Part shown: positions 33,644-42,123 of the stretch, in pieces | Numbering within the stretch: the stretch's first letter is position 1 | How the letters are laid out: the number at the start of each line of letters is the position of its first letter | NCBI RefSeq assembly: GCF_026125785.1 | Contig: NZ_JAHCKL010000029.1 | Span: 1-46,124 of the forward strand | DNA from: Hydrogenophaga sp. | Lineage (GTDB): Bacteria > Pseudomonadota > Gammaproteobacteria > Burkholderiales > Burkholderiaceae_C | Length of the DNA stretch: 46,124 bases | Direction: 5' to 3' | The notes under the pieces: generated by a model | Database searches by the model: none | The model's input: the letters and a program-made list of their open reading frames with translations, nothing else | Told to the model about the DNA's origin: nothing | Program-made: the position numbers and the translations under genes

Positions 33644-35098
33644 TCAGACCCAGCGGGCAAAGGGCTCGCCGCCGCGCGGTGCCAGCGGCCGTGCGCACGG
33701 CAAGAACTGGCCGCTGCCCGGTGCAGCCTGGAACTGGCCGTCGCGCCAGACGGCGCGGCCCCGCGAGAGCGTCAGGGCCGGCCAGGCGCGCAGCGACAGG
33801 CCTTCATAGGGCGTGTAGTCGCACGCGCTGTGCAGCATGTCGTGGCGCAGGGTAAAGGCCTCGCCTTCGGGCCGGATGTCCCAGACCACGAGGTCGGCGT
33901 CACTGCCCACGGCAATGGTGCCTTTGCGCGGGTACAGGCCGTAGAGCCGCGCCGGACTGGTGGCGCTGAGTTCCACGAAACGGTGCACGTCGAAGCGCCC
34001 ACCGAGCACGCCTTCGCTCATCAGCAGCGGCAGCCGGGTTTCCACACCGGGCACGCCATTGGGAATGCGGTCGAAAGAGGCCTGCTCCCCGGCCACCCCT
34101 TTGCCGTGCGGACCGGCCATGCTGAAGGGCGCGTGGTCGGAAGACACGATGGTGAACAGGCCGCTGGACAGCGCGCTCCAGATGAACTTCTGGTTGGCCT
34201 TGTCGCGCGGCGGCGGGCTGCAGATGCAGCGCGCGCCGTGCATGGGGTCGCTGTCGTCTATGCCGAGGTCCTCGGCGCTGAGCAGCATGTACTGCGGACA
34301 GGTCTCGGCGTGGATGGGCAGGCCGCGCCCCCGCGCCCAGTGGATCTGCTCGATCGCCTCCTGGCCGGACACATGGACCAGCAGGATCGGTGTGTCGACC
34401 AGCTCGGCCAGCGAGATGGCGCGGTGCGTGGCCTCGCGCTCGACCGCCATGGGCCGCGAACTGGCGTGGTAGCGCGGCGCGGTGAGGCCGGCGGCCAACA
34501 GGTGTTCGGTGAGCCAGGCGATGCAGTCGCTGTTCTCGGCGTGCACCATGGTCATCGCACCCAGGCGCCGCGCCGCGGCCAGGGTTTCGATCATCTGGCG
34601 GTCATCGAGTTTGAGGTCGTCGTAGGTCATGTAGACCTTGAGCGAGGTGTAGCCCTGCTCCACCAGCGCAGGCAGTTCGTCGCGCAGCACCTCTGGCCGC
34701 GCGTCGGCCACGATCAGGTGGAAGGCGTAGTCGATCACCGCCTTGCCGTTGGCGCGCCGGTGGTAGTCCTCCACCGCGTCCACGAGCGATCCGCCCTTTT
34801 GCTGGCAGGCGAAGGGAATGACGGTGGTGGTGCCGCCGCAGGCGGCCGAGCGCGTGCCGGTGAAAAAGTCGTCGGCAAAACGCGAGCCGTCGCTGGTGGG
34901 CTGGTCGAAATGGCAGTGGCCGTCCACGCCGCCGGGCGTGACCAGCCGCCCGGCGGCGTCGATCACCTCGGCCGCTTCACCCGGCAACGCCTGCGCGATG
35001 GCGACGATGCGCCCCTCGCGGATGCCGATGTCGCCACGGTAGCGGTCGCCGACGGTGGCAATGTCGGCGTTGCGCACGATCAGGTCGAACGGGGCCAT
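33644..35098 (-). CDS. Dihydropyrimidinase/D-hydantoinase-like amidohydrolase
   Basis: 484 aa. Opens cyclic diamides such as dihydrouracil or 5-substituted hydantoins to N-carbamoyl acids. The binuclear zinc site is complete: His61 and His63 in GHCHFD, carboxylated Lys154 in SLKVYMTYD, His186, His242 and Asp321 in SSDHAPF. Length is typical. Last gene of a six-gene minus-strand unit, 11 nt behind DUF3830. No dihydropyrimidine dehydrogenase or carbamoylase is nearby, so the substrate may be a non-pyrimidine ring. Confidence 0.9.
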   Translation of the reverse strand: MAPFDLIVRNADIATVGDRYRGDIGIREGRIVAIAQALPGEAAEVIDAAGRLVTPGGVDGHCHFDQPTSDGSRFADDFFTGTRSAACGGTTTVIPFACQQKGGSLVDAVEDYHRRANGKAVIDYAFHLIVADARPEVLRDELPALVEQGYTSLKVYMTYDDLKLDDRQMIETLAAARRLGAMTMVHAENSDCIAWLTEHLLAAGLTAPRYHASSRPMAVEREATHRAISLAELVDTPILLVHVSGQEAIEQIHWARGRGLPIHAETCPQYMLLSAEDLGIDDSDPMHGARCICSPPPRDKANQKFIWSALSSGLFTIVSSDHAPFSMAGPHGKGVAGEQASFDRIPNGVPGVETRLPLLMSEGVLGGRFDVHRFVELSATSPARLYGLYPRKGTIAVGSDADLVVWDIRPEGEAFTLRHDMLHSACDYTPYEGLSLRAWPALTLSRGRAVWRDGQFQAAPGSGQFLPCARPLAPRGGEPFARWV

Positions 35099-35109
35099 GG
35101 CGGTGTGCC

Positions 35110-35520
35110 TCAGGCCAGCTCGAACAGCACGTCCTGCGCGCCTTCCCACAACGTCTTGCGACCCAGCTCGGGCATCTGCTGAGCGCCTTCGACGATGGTG
35201 AGGAAGTGGTTGCCCGCGAGCGCGCCCATCTTGGAGGCGAAGCTGCAACTGCCATAGGCCCAGATGAGCTCGGTCTCGCTGTAGCCACCGGGGTAGAACA
35301 GGATGTCACCGCGCGAAGGGTGCACGGTGTGGTTCTCGAAGCCCACGCCGAGCTGGAACTCTCCCAGCGGAATCCACACCGCCTCTCCGCTCCAGCGCAC
35401 GTGGATGAGCTTCTGGCGGTAGGGCAGCAGTTTCAGGAAGGCGGCCACGGTCTGCGGCGCGTCGGGGTGCGTTTCGGCGACGAACTTCATGCCGCCGGCG
35501 GTGATGAGGATGCGGGTCAT
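35110..35520 (-). CDS. DUF3830 family protein
   Basis: 136 aa. Matches the DUF3830 pattern: N-terminal MTRILITAGGMKFVAE, HVRWSGEAVWIPLG, ENHT, then a stretch of FYPGGYSETELIWAYG and a Cys-containing SCSFASKMG. The family has a cyclophilin-like fold and no assigned function. It is soluble, with no signal peptide. Sits directly before the dihydropyrimidinase-like gene and 61 nt after the GntR gene, so it is probably part of the same pathway, for example as an isomerase, ligand-binding protein or accessory factor. Confidence 0.8.
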   Translation of the reverse strand: MTRILITAGGMKFVAETHPDAPQTVAAFLKLLPYRQKLIHVRWSGEAVWIPLGEFQLGVGFENHTVHPSRGDILFYPGGYSETELIWAYGSCSFASKMGALAGNHFLTIVEGAQQMPELGRKTLWEGAQDVLFELA

Positions 35521-35581
35521 TGCGGTATCTCGAAAGTGATGAAGGCTGCGCAAGCAGAAAACGGGCCGGAGCGCTGGGCGG

Positions 35582-36298
35582 TCAGCGCGCGTCGTGGGTG
35601 ACGGGCAGGAGGCGCTGCAGCAGGTCTTCCATGCCGGCGCGGTTGTGCAGGCGGATGACCCTTTCTGCGGCGGCGACATCGCCATTGCGCAGCGCGGCCA
35701 CCAGCAACTCGAACTCCTGCTGCAGATTGGCCAGGCGCTCCGAGCCGTAGCCGAAGCGCCCGCGCAGCGCAAGGATGATTTCCCACTCGCGCTGGAAGAT
35801 GCGGGTGGCCTCGATGTTGCCCGCCACGTCGAAGAGCTGGGTATGCAGCGTGCGGCTGATGTGCGTCATGGTCACCACGTCGCCGGCTTCCAGCGCCTCG
35901 CGGTGCCGCGTCACCAGGGCCTCCAGCGCGGAGAGCCTGGCCAGCGTGAGCCGCTCGATGCAGCGGCCCATGATCATCACCTCCAGCGTGGTGCGCACCT
36001 CGTAGATGTCTTCCACGAACTGGCGGTTGACCGCGCGCACGGTGGCACCCCGGTTGGGCGTGATCGACACCAGGCCTTCGCCTTCGAGTTTGCGCAGCGC
36101 CTCGCGCACCGGCATGGTGCCCACGCCCAGGCGACCTGCCGCCTCGGTGATCTTGATGCGCTCGCCGGGTCCGTACTGGCCTTGCACGATGGCCTCGCGC
36201 AGCAAGCGGGTGGCGTTTTCCACCGAGGTCTGTCCGCTGTCGTCGTCGGCAAGGGGCGCGCTGTCGGCGCGGGCGGGCGAGGCGGGCTTGATCGTCAT
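35582..36298 (-). CDS. GntR family regulator, FadR/FCD type
   Basis: 238 aa. Winged helix (about 24-95; VGTMPVREALRKLEGEGLV is the recognition region) and an all-helical FCD ligand domain (about 100-230). In the C-terminal part a metal-type His is seen in TLHTQLF and LHN, but the EH commonly found between them reads EF, so metal binding may be altered. FCD regulators respond to carboxylates or acyl-CoAs. Embedded in the operon, 53 nt behind the DapA-like gene, it most likely controls this unit and perhaps the divergent TRAP operon. Confidence 0.87.
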   Translation of the reverse strand: MTIKPASPARADSAPLADDDSGQTSVENATRLLREAIVQGQYGPGERIKITEAAGRLGVGTMPVREALRKLEGEGLVSITPNRGATVRAVNRQFVEDIYEVRTTLEVMIMGRCIERLTLARLSALEALVTRHREALEAGDVVTMTHISRTLHTQLFDVAGNIEATRIFQREWEIILALRGRFGYGSERLANLQQEFELLVAALRNGDVAAAERVIRLHNRAGMEDLLQRLLPVTHDAR

Positions 36299-36351
36299 GG
36301 CGGATCGGCGTGAAAGTGGGGCGTGGGCGCGGCTGCGCTCGGTGCATTGTT

Positions 36352-37308
36352 TCATGCCCCGGCCCCAGGCCGCCGCAGGCCCGCCGCATCCACGGCCAGG
36401 CAGACCTGCCGCTCGACGTCGGCCGCGATCGGCGGCAGCGGCGCGCGCGGCAGGGCCGACCCGATGACACCCAGGTGGCGCAGCGCCACCTTGATGCGGG
36501 TGTGCATGTCCATCGCGGGCGGTGCGCCATAGATGGCGCGCTCGATCGGGTACAGCCGCGCGCTGGCCTCGCGCATGGCGGGCAGGTCGTCGCGCGCGCT
36601 GGCCTGCCAGAGTTCCACCAGCAGGTCCGGCAGCAGGCTGCCCATGCCCGAGAGGATGCCGTCCCCACCGACGGCGAGCTGCGGCAACAGCCAGTCGTAG
36701 TTGGATGGCAGGATCGCGACCTCGGGCGCCACCGCCTTGACCGCGCGCCAGTTGTCCTCGTAGATACCGATGTCGCCGCTGCCCTCCTTGATGGCCAGCA
36801 TGCGCGGCAGGCGCGCCATCTGGCACAGCACCTCGGTGCTGAAACCGGCGCCGGAGCGTACCGGGTACTGGAACACCGAGACCGGGATGCGCACCGCGTC
36901 CAGCACCGCGTGCAGGTAAGCCAGCGCGGCGCCGGCATGGCCGCCGCCGCCACCGCTGAACTGCGGGAAGGGAAACAGCACCGCCACGTCGGCGCCGGCC
37001 TGCTCGGCCTCCTGCGCACGCACCACGGCCTCGGCGGTGGAGTAGGCCACGATGCCGGCCAGCAGCGGCATGTCCGCGCCGACACGGCGGCGGGTGTGCG
37101 CGATGACCGCGCTGCGCTCCCCGGGCGTGAGCGCGGCGACCTCGCCCGCATGGCCGTTGACGAACACCGCCGCCAGGCCTTTGCCGACGACGCAGTAGTC
37201 GAGCAGGCGGTCGTAGCCTGCCCAGTCGATGGCGCCATCGGCACCGAAGGGCATCACCGTGGCCACGGTCACGCCACGCAGATGGGACGCGGTGACGACG
37301 TGGCTCAT
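36352..37308 (-). CDS. DapA family aldolase/lyase (not a classical DHDPS)
   Basis: 318 aa class I aldolase barrel. Schiff-base Lys174 in AIKEGSGD and Tyr148 in FQYP are present. The GTTGE pair that relays protons in true dihydrodipicolinate synthase is replaced by NGHAGE (51-56), so a different 2-oxo-acid aldol or dehydratase reaction is expected. Its ATG overlaps the CoA-transferase stop by 4 nt, so the two are co-translated. Probably releases or condenses a 2-oxo acid such as pyruvate in the pathway of this cluster. Confidence 0.86.
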   Translation of the reverse strand: MSHVVTASHLRGVTVATVMPFGADGAIDWAGYDRLLDYCVVGKGLAAVFVNGHAGEVAALTPGERSAVIAHTRRRVGADMPLLAGIVAYSTAEAVVRAQEAEQAGADVAVLFPFPQFSGGGGGHAGAALAYLHAVLDAVRIPVSVFQYPVRSGAGFSTEVLCQMARLPRMLAIKEGSGDIGIYEDNWRAVKAVAPEVAILPSNYDWLLPQLAVGGDGILSGMGSLLPDLLVELWQASARDDLPAMREASARLYPIERAIYGAPPAMDMHTRIKVALRHLGVIGSALPRAPLPPIAADVERQVCLAVDAAGLRRPGAGA

Positions 37309-38873
37309 GCGCGCCCCCCTTCCTCGGCATCGGGCATGCGCAGGCCCATGGGGCCGGCGCGGAAGATGCGCTCGTCCATGGTGCGCAGGTCCGGCGCGAG
37401 CAACGGTGGAAACGCCATCTGGTCCAGCACGTCTTTCTGCAGGTCGATGCCGGGCGCGATCTCGGTGAGCATCAGGCCCTCGGCCGTGAGGCGGAAAACC
37501 GCGCGCTCGGTGATGAAGCTCACCTGCTGCCCGCGCGCCAGCGCATGGCGGCCATTGAAGCTGATCTGCCCGACCGCGGGCACCATCTTGCGGAACTGCC
37601 CCTCGCGGCGGATTTCCAGCCGGCCGTCCACCGGCACCGCGATCAGGCCGCCTCCGGTGAGCGTGCCGCTGAACACCAGCCGGCGCGTGTTCTGCGAGAT
37701 GTCGATGAAGCCACCCGAACCGTCGTAACGGCCACCGAAGCGCGTCACGTTGACGTTGCCAGCCGGGTCCACCTCGGCGAAGGACAGGAAGGCCACATCC
37801 AGACCGCCACCGTCGTAGAAATCGAACTGGTAGGGTTGGTCCAGGATGGCGCGCGGGTTGATCGCGGTGCCGAATTCGCGGCCATGCCCGGGCACGCCAC
37901 CGACGATGCCAGACTCCACGGTCAGCGTGATGTCCTCGCTCACGCCCTCTTCGGCCGTGACGTTGGGAATCATGGCCGAGACACCCACCCCCAGATTGAC
38001 CACGTCGCCGCGCCGCAGCTCGAAGGCGCCGCGCCGTGCGATGACGCGCCGCTCCGACATGGCGTCGGGCTCGATGCGCGAGACCGGCACCGTCACGTCG
38101 CCGCAGCGCGCTCCGTCGTGCACGGTGGCATAGGTCTGCATCTGCTGCGGCTCGACCACCAGGACATCCACCAGGAAACCGGGGATCTTCACCATCTGCG
38201 GATGCTGCGTGCCGCGCCGCACGATGCGCTTGACCTGCACGATCACGGTGCCACCGGCGTTGTGCACCGCCTGCGCGAGCGAGAGGTCTTCGCGCGTGGT
38301 CGCCTCGTGCTCCATGGAGACATAGCCGTCCTCGTCGGCGCTGGTGCCTCGCAGGATGGCCACCGTGGGCGTGGGCGCGCGGTAGAGCAGAAACTCCTCG
38401 CCCGCCACCGGCACCACGCTGACCAGGTCCTCCTTGGTGCGGCTGTTCATGCGTCCGCCGTCCTGGCGCGGGTCCATGTAGGTGTGCAGGCCCACGTGCG
38501 TGAGCACGCCGGGCTGGCGCGCGGCGAGCGTGCGGCAGAGCTGCGCCATCACGCCCTGCGGAAAGTTGTAGGCCTCCATGCGGTTGTCGGTGATGAGTTT
38601 CATGAAGGGCAACTGCAGGCCGTAGTTGCCGCCGACCACGCGGGCCACCAAGCCGTCGTGCGCGAGGCGGCACAGACCTTTCTCGGTCACCGCGCCAATG
38701 CCGGTGACGTGGAACAGCGTGAGCGCGCGCGGCGCGCCAGTGGTCAGGAAGCGCTCCTCCAGAGAAGCCAGCACGCTCTCGGCGACGCCGGTGCCGCCGT
38801 TGCCTCCCACGGCCAGCACGTCGCCATCGCGCACCAGGGCCGCGGCGTCGGCGGCGGAAAGGATGCGGACCAT
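37305..38873 (-). CDS. Family I acyl-CoA:carboxylate CoA-transferase (fused subunits)
   Basis: 522 aa. Two CoA-transferase halves on one chain, as in YdiF/propionate CoA-transferase: N half with GGNGGTGVAES (23-33), C half with the catalytic Glu320 in LTVESGIVGGVPG and SFAEVDPAGNVN. The enzyme forms a glutamyl-CoA intermediate and moves CoA to a short or medium-chain acid, which would activate the substrate of the pathway. Starts inside the acyl-CoA dehydrogenase stop (TGATG, 1-nt overlap). Confidence 0.9.
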   Translation of the reverse strand: MVRILSAADAAALVRDGDVLAVGGNGGTGVAESVLASLEERFLTTGAPRALTLFHVTGIGAVTEKGLCRLAHDGLVARVVGGNYGLQLPFMKLITDNRMEAYNFPQGVMAQLCRTLAARQPGVLTHVGLHTYMDPRQDGGRMNSRTKEDLVSVVPVAGEEFLLYRAPTPTVAILRGTSADEDGYVSMEHEATTREDLSLAQAVHNAGGTVIVQVKRIVRRGTQHPQMVKIPGFLVDVLVVEPQQMQTYATVHDGARCGDVTVPVSRIEPDAMSERRVIARRGAFELRRGDVVNLGVGVSAMIPNVTAEEGVSEDITLTVESGIVGGVPGHGREFGTAINPRAILDQPYQFDFYDGGGLDVAFLSFAEVDPAGNVNVTRFGGRYDGSGGFIDISQNTRRLVFSGTLTGGGLIAVPVDGRLEIRREGQFRKMVPAVGQISFNGRHALARGQQVSFITERAVFRLTAEGLMLTEIAPGIDLQKDVLDQMAFPPLLAPDLRTMDERIFRAGPMGLRMPDAEEGGRA

Positions 38874-40015
38874 CAGACGGCCTCCTTCTCGATGGCGCGG
38901 GCGATGATCAGCCGCTGGATCTGGTTGGTGCCTTCGTAGATCTGCGACAGCTTGACGTCGCGGAAGATGCGCTCGACGCGGAAGTGGCGCGAGTAGCCCG
39001 CACCGCCATGGATCTGCAGCGCGTTGGAGACGTGCTTCATCGCCATGTCGGTGGTGAACAGCTTGGCCTGCGCGGCCTGTTTGGCAATCGGCTGCCCGGC
39101 ATCGTGCAGGCGTGCGGCATGGTGGATCAGCAGGCGCGCGGCGTCCATTTCGGTGGCCATGTCGGCCAGCATGAACTGCACCGCCTGGAACGCGCCGATG
39201 GGCTGGCCGAACTGGCGCCGGTCGCGCGCGTAGCGCTGCGCATCCTCGAAGGCGGCGCGCGTCATGCCCAGAGCCATCGACGCCATCAACAGGCGGCCCA
39301 CGTTGAAATTGGCCATGGCCATGCGGAAAGCCTGGTTCTCAGGTCCAAGGCGGTTGGCCAGCGGCACGCGCACGTTGTCGAAGGACATCTCGCAGTCTTC
39401 CAGACCGTGCATGCCCATCAGGTGCTCGTTGGCGCCGCGCCGCACACCGGGGCGGTCGCATTCGACCAGGTAGCAACTGATGTTGTGGTTGCCATGTTCG
39501 GGAGAGGTCTTGGCGAACACCAGCACGAAGTCGCAGACGCCGCCGAAAGTCACCCAGGCCTTGGCGCCATGGATCACGTAGTGGTCGCCGTCCAGGCGCG
39601 CGGTGGTGCGCATGCCGGCCACGTCGGAGCCCGCATCGGCCTCGGTGACAGCCGTGGCGGGCACGGCGCTGCCGTCGAGCAGCTTCGGAATCCAGGCCTT
39701 GTGCACCTCGTTGCCGTGGGCGTGCAGCATCAGCACGGACTCCACCGGCAACGCATACATGTTGCCCACCGCGCCTGCCCCGCAGGCGATTTCCTCCATC
39801 ACGATGCAGGCGGTGGTGGTGTCCATGCCGACACCACCGGCCTCCTCGGGCAAGGCCACGCCAAACAGCCCCATGTCGGCCAGGCCGCGGTAGATCTCTC
39901 GCGGGAAAACGTCGTCGCGGTCAATCGCCGCCGCGGCCGGGGCGATGCGCTCACGGGCGAAGCGCCGCACGGTGTCGCGCAACAGGATTTGTTCGGGTGA
40001 ATAGAAAAAGTCCAT
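38873..40015 (-). CDS. Acyl-CoA dehydrogenase
   Basis: 380 aa FAD enzyme with the usual helical/beta/helical layout. TEADAGSDV (about 118-126) and the flavin-binding WVTFGG segment are present, and the catalytic base is Glu361 in IYEGTNQIQ. Makes a 2,3-enoyl-CoA. First gene of the six-gene unit; AAGGA lies 9 nt before the ATG. Its start faces the truncated DapA-like remnant with only about 45 nt in between. Confidence 0.93.
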   Translation of the reverse strand: MDFFYSPEQILLRDTVRRFARERIAPAAAAIDRDDVFPREIYRGLADMGLFGVALPEEAGGVGMDTTTACIVMEEIACGAGAVGNMYALPVESVLMLHAHGNEVHKAWIPKLLDGSAVPATAVTEADAGSDVAGMRTTARLDGDHYVIHGAKAWVTFGGVCDFVLVFAKTSPEHGNHNISCYLVECDRPGVRRGANEHLMGMHGLEDCEMSFDNVRVPLANRLGPENQAFRMAMANFNVGRLLMASMALGMTRAAFEDAQRYARDRRQFGQPIGAFQAVQFMLADMATEMDAARLLIHHAARLHDAGQPIAKQAAQAKLFTTDMAMKHVSNALQIHGGAGYSRHFRVERIFRDVKLSQIYEGTNQIQRLIIARAIEKEAV

Positions 40016-40059
40016 GGGCAGGGATCCTTGGGTGGAAGGGCGGATGAAGAGGTGATGGA

Positions 40060-40521
40060 GATCTGAGCGCCGAGCTGGTCGCGCGCCTGAGCACCATCGA
40101 CACGGTGCGCTACATCAAGGAGTCCAGCGGCGACCCCCAGCGGGGCGTGCGGATCATGGACCTCTGCGGTGAGCGCATGACGGTGTTTGCCGGCTACAAG
40201 CCGTGGGAGGCCTACCGCTGCGGCGCCAAAGGCTATGTCTCAGTGATGGGCAACATCGCGCCCGCGCTCTCGCGCGAGCTGTACGAACTCACGGTGAACC
40301 GGCCCGAGATCGGCCCGGGCTTTGCGCTCTACCGCCGGCTCATGCCGCTGATCGACGCCCTGGCGGGCGACCTCTATGTCTCCGCCACCAAGACCGCGCT
40401 CGGCCTGGTCGGCATGCCGGTGGGCCATCCGCGGCCGCCACGCCTGCCCCTGCCCTCAGCGGCCCTGCCACGCCTGCGCAAGGCCCTGGCCGACCTCGAC
40501 CTGCTGAAGGTGCCGGCATGA
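40060..40521 (+). pseudogene. 5'-truncated DapA family gene (C-terminal half only)
   Basis: The frame encodes about 153 residues matching the second half of a DapA-type aldolase: LSAELVARLSTIDTVRYIKESSGD carries the Schiff-base Lys segment (split here as ...TVRYIK and ESSGD), then FAGYKPWEAYRCGAKGYVS and a C-terminal helical tail. The first half, about 150 residues with the GTTGE and Tyr motifs, is missing; the frame is closed by TGA at 40045 and no ATG precedes the homologous part (first GTG at 40105). The remaining frame is undamaged. It is not a copy of the intact paralogue at 36352-37308. It overlaps MaoC by 4 nt, so it was once the gene before MaoC. Confidence 0.75.
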
Positions 40522-41027
40522 ACGGCGCCGCCATGCGACCGGGCAGCCACGAGGTGGTGAGCCAGCGCCTGCCGCAGAGCCTGTACTACGAGGACATCGT
40601 GGTGGGCCAGCGCTTCCGCACCCGAGAACACGTGGTCACCAACGACGACATCCAACGCTTCGGCGACCTCACGCACGACCACCATCCGCTGCACACCGAC
40701 GACGCCTTCGCGCAGACCATGGGCTTTCCGCGCCGCATCGCGCACGGGCTGTTCAGCCTGTCGCTGATGGAAGGCCTGAAGTCCGAGCTGGGCCTGTACG
40801 AGTCCACCTCGGTCGCTTCCCTGGGCTGGGACGCGGTGCGTTTTCGCAAGGCCGTTGTCAGCGGCGAGGCCGTGCACGTGCGCGTCACCTTCATCGAGGC
40901 CCGGCTGTCCAGCAAGGGCACGCACGGCATCGTGACCGAGCAGGTCGACCTGTGCAACGCCCAGGGCGAGGTCGCTGTCAGTTCCACGCACGCCGCGCTG
41001 CTGATCCGGCGCCCTGTCTCTGCCTGA
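40518..41027 (+). CDS. MaoC-like (R)-specific enoyl-CoA hydratase
   Basis: 169 aa hot-dog fold. The hydratase-2 motif has Asp54 and His59 in THDHHPLHTD and is followed by GFPRRIAHG (69-77), so the catalytic dyad is intact. Adds water to 2-enoyl-CoA. It would follow the acyl-CoA dehydrogenase encoded on the opposite strand. ATG overlaps the stop of the truncated DapA gene (ATGA). The TRAP operon follows 75 nt downstream. Confidence 0.88.
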   Translation: MNGAAMRPGSHEVVSQRLPQSLYYEDIVVGQRFRTREHVVTNDDIQRFGDLTHDHHPLHTDDAFAQTMGFPRRIAHGLFSLSLMEGLKSELGLYESTSVASLGWDAVRFRKAVVSGEAVHVRVTFIEARLSSKGTHGIVTEQVDLCNAQGEVAVSSTHAALLIRRPVSA

Positions 41028-41102
41028 GCGCATTGTTCGCGCATGCCTTCCTGTCCTTTTCCTTCGCCCCTCCCCTCTCACCGCAACCCCTTGGAGATCA
41101 CC

Positions 41103-42095
41103 ATGTCCCTGCGCATCCGCCTCTCCCGCCGCCCACTGCTGGTGGCCGCCGCCGCAGCCGCCCTGCTGGGCACCGCCCTGCCGGCCCTCGCCCAGAACAT
41201 CACCCTGAAGGCATCGCACTCGGCCGCGCCCACCGAACCGTTCCAGGTCGGCATGGCCGACTTCGCGCGCCGCGTGAAGGAGGGCACGAACGGGCGCGTC
41301 ACCGTGAACATCTTCCCCAACAACCAGCTCGGCAACGAACGCGAGGTCACCGAAGGCCTGCAGCTTGGCCTGGTTGACATGGCCAACCCCAGCAACGCGG
41401 TGCTCACCAACTTCGTGCCGGACCTGGTGGCGCTGGACATGCCCTTCCTGTTCCGCGGCCCGGACCATGTGGAGCGCATGTTCGACGGCCCGCTGACCGA
41501 CGCCGTGGCCGAGGCCGTGGCCAAGAAGGGGTACGTGCTGCTGGGCCTGTACACCGCCGGCACGCGCCACATCATGACCAAGAAGCCGGTGAACTCCCTC
41601 GCCGACCTCAAGGGCCAGAAGATCCGCGTGATGCAGAACAACGCCCACGTCGAAACCTTCAAGATGCTGGGCGCCAACCCGACGCCGCTGGCCTACGGCG
41701 AGCTCTACGGTGCCCTGCAGAGTGGCGTGGTCGACGGGGCCGAGGCCGCCAACACCAACTACCACGCGCAGAAGTTCTACGAGGTCTCGCCGAACTGGGC
41801 CATGGTGTCCTGGAACGTGCTGGTGTCCCCCTTCATCATGGCCGAGTCGCGCTTCAAGGCGCTGCCCGCAGACGTGCAGAAGGTGCTGCTCGACGCGGGC
41901 CGCGCATCGGCCCGCGTGGAACGCGCCGAGTACGCGCGCAGCGACGTCGAACGCCTGCAGGCGCTCAAGGCCGCCAAGGTCAACGTCACGCAGCCCGACG
42001 TGGCCGAGTTCCGCAAGGCGGTGGCCAAGGTGTACGACCAGTTCATCAAGACCGATGGGCAGAAGAAACTGTTCTCGGTGGTGACCGCGCCCTGA
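41103..42095 (+). CDS. dctP: TRAP transporter substrate-binding protein (DctP family)
   Basis: 330 aa. Signal peptide (about 1-31, ending ALAQ), then a DctP-type binding fold. The conserved Arg that pairs with the substrate carboxylate is in GQKIRVMQNN, and AYGELYGALQSGVVDGAE is the second hinge signature (18 residues). Captures an organic acid in the periplasm for the DctQM pair that follows. GGAG lies about 7 nt before the ATG; the in-frame start at 41043 lacks one. Confidence 0.91.
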   Translation: MSLRIRLSRRPLLVAAAAAALLGTALPALAQNITLKASHSAAPTEPFQVGMADFARRVKEGTNGRVTVNIFPNNQLGNEREVTEGLQLGLVDMANPSNAVLTNFVPDLVALDMPFLFRGPDHVERMFDGPLTDAVAEAVAKKGYVLLGLYTAGTRHIMTKKPVNSLADLKGQKIRVMQNNAHVETFKMLGANPTPLAYGELYGALQSGVVDGAEAANTNYHAQKFYEVSPNWAMVSWNVLVSPFIMAESRFKALPADVQKVLLDAGRASARVERAEYARSDVERLQALKAAKVNVTQPDVAEFRKAVAKVYDQFIKTDGQKKLFSVVTAP

Positions 42096-42123
42096 ACCCC
42101 ACCGCCAGGAACCGGAACCGGCC

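Noticed and set aside
40105-40521. Intact small gene starting at GTG
   Set aside because: Sequence matches only the second half of a 300-residue aldolase; homology starts before the GTG and the barrel would be incomplete.
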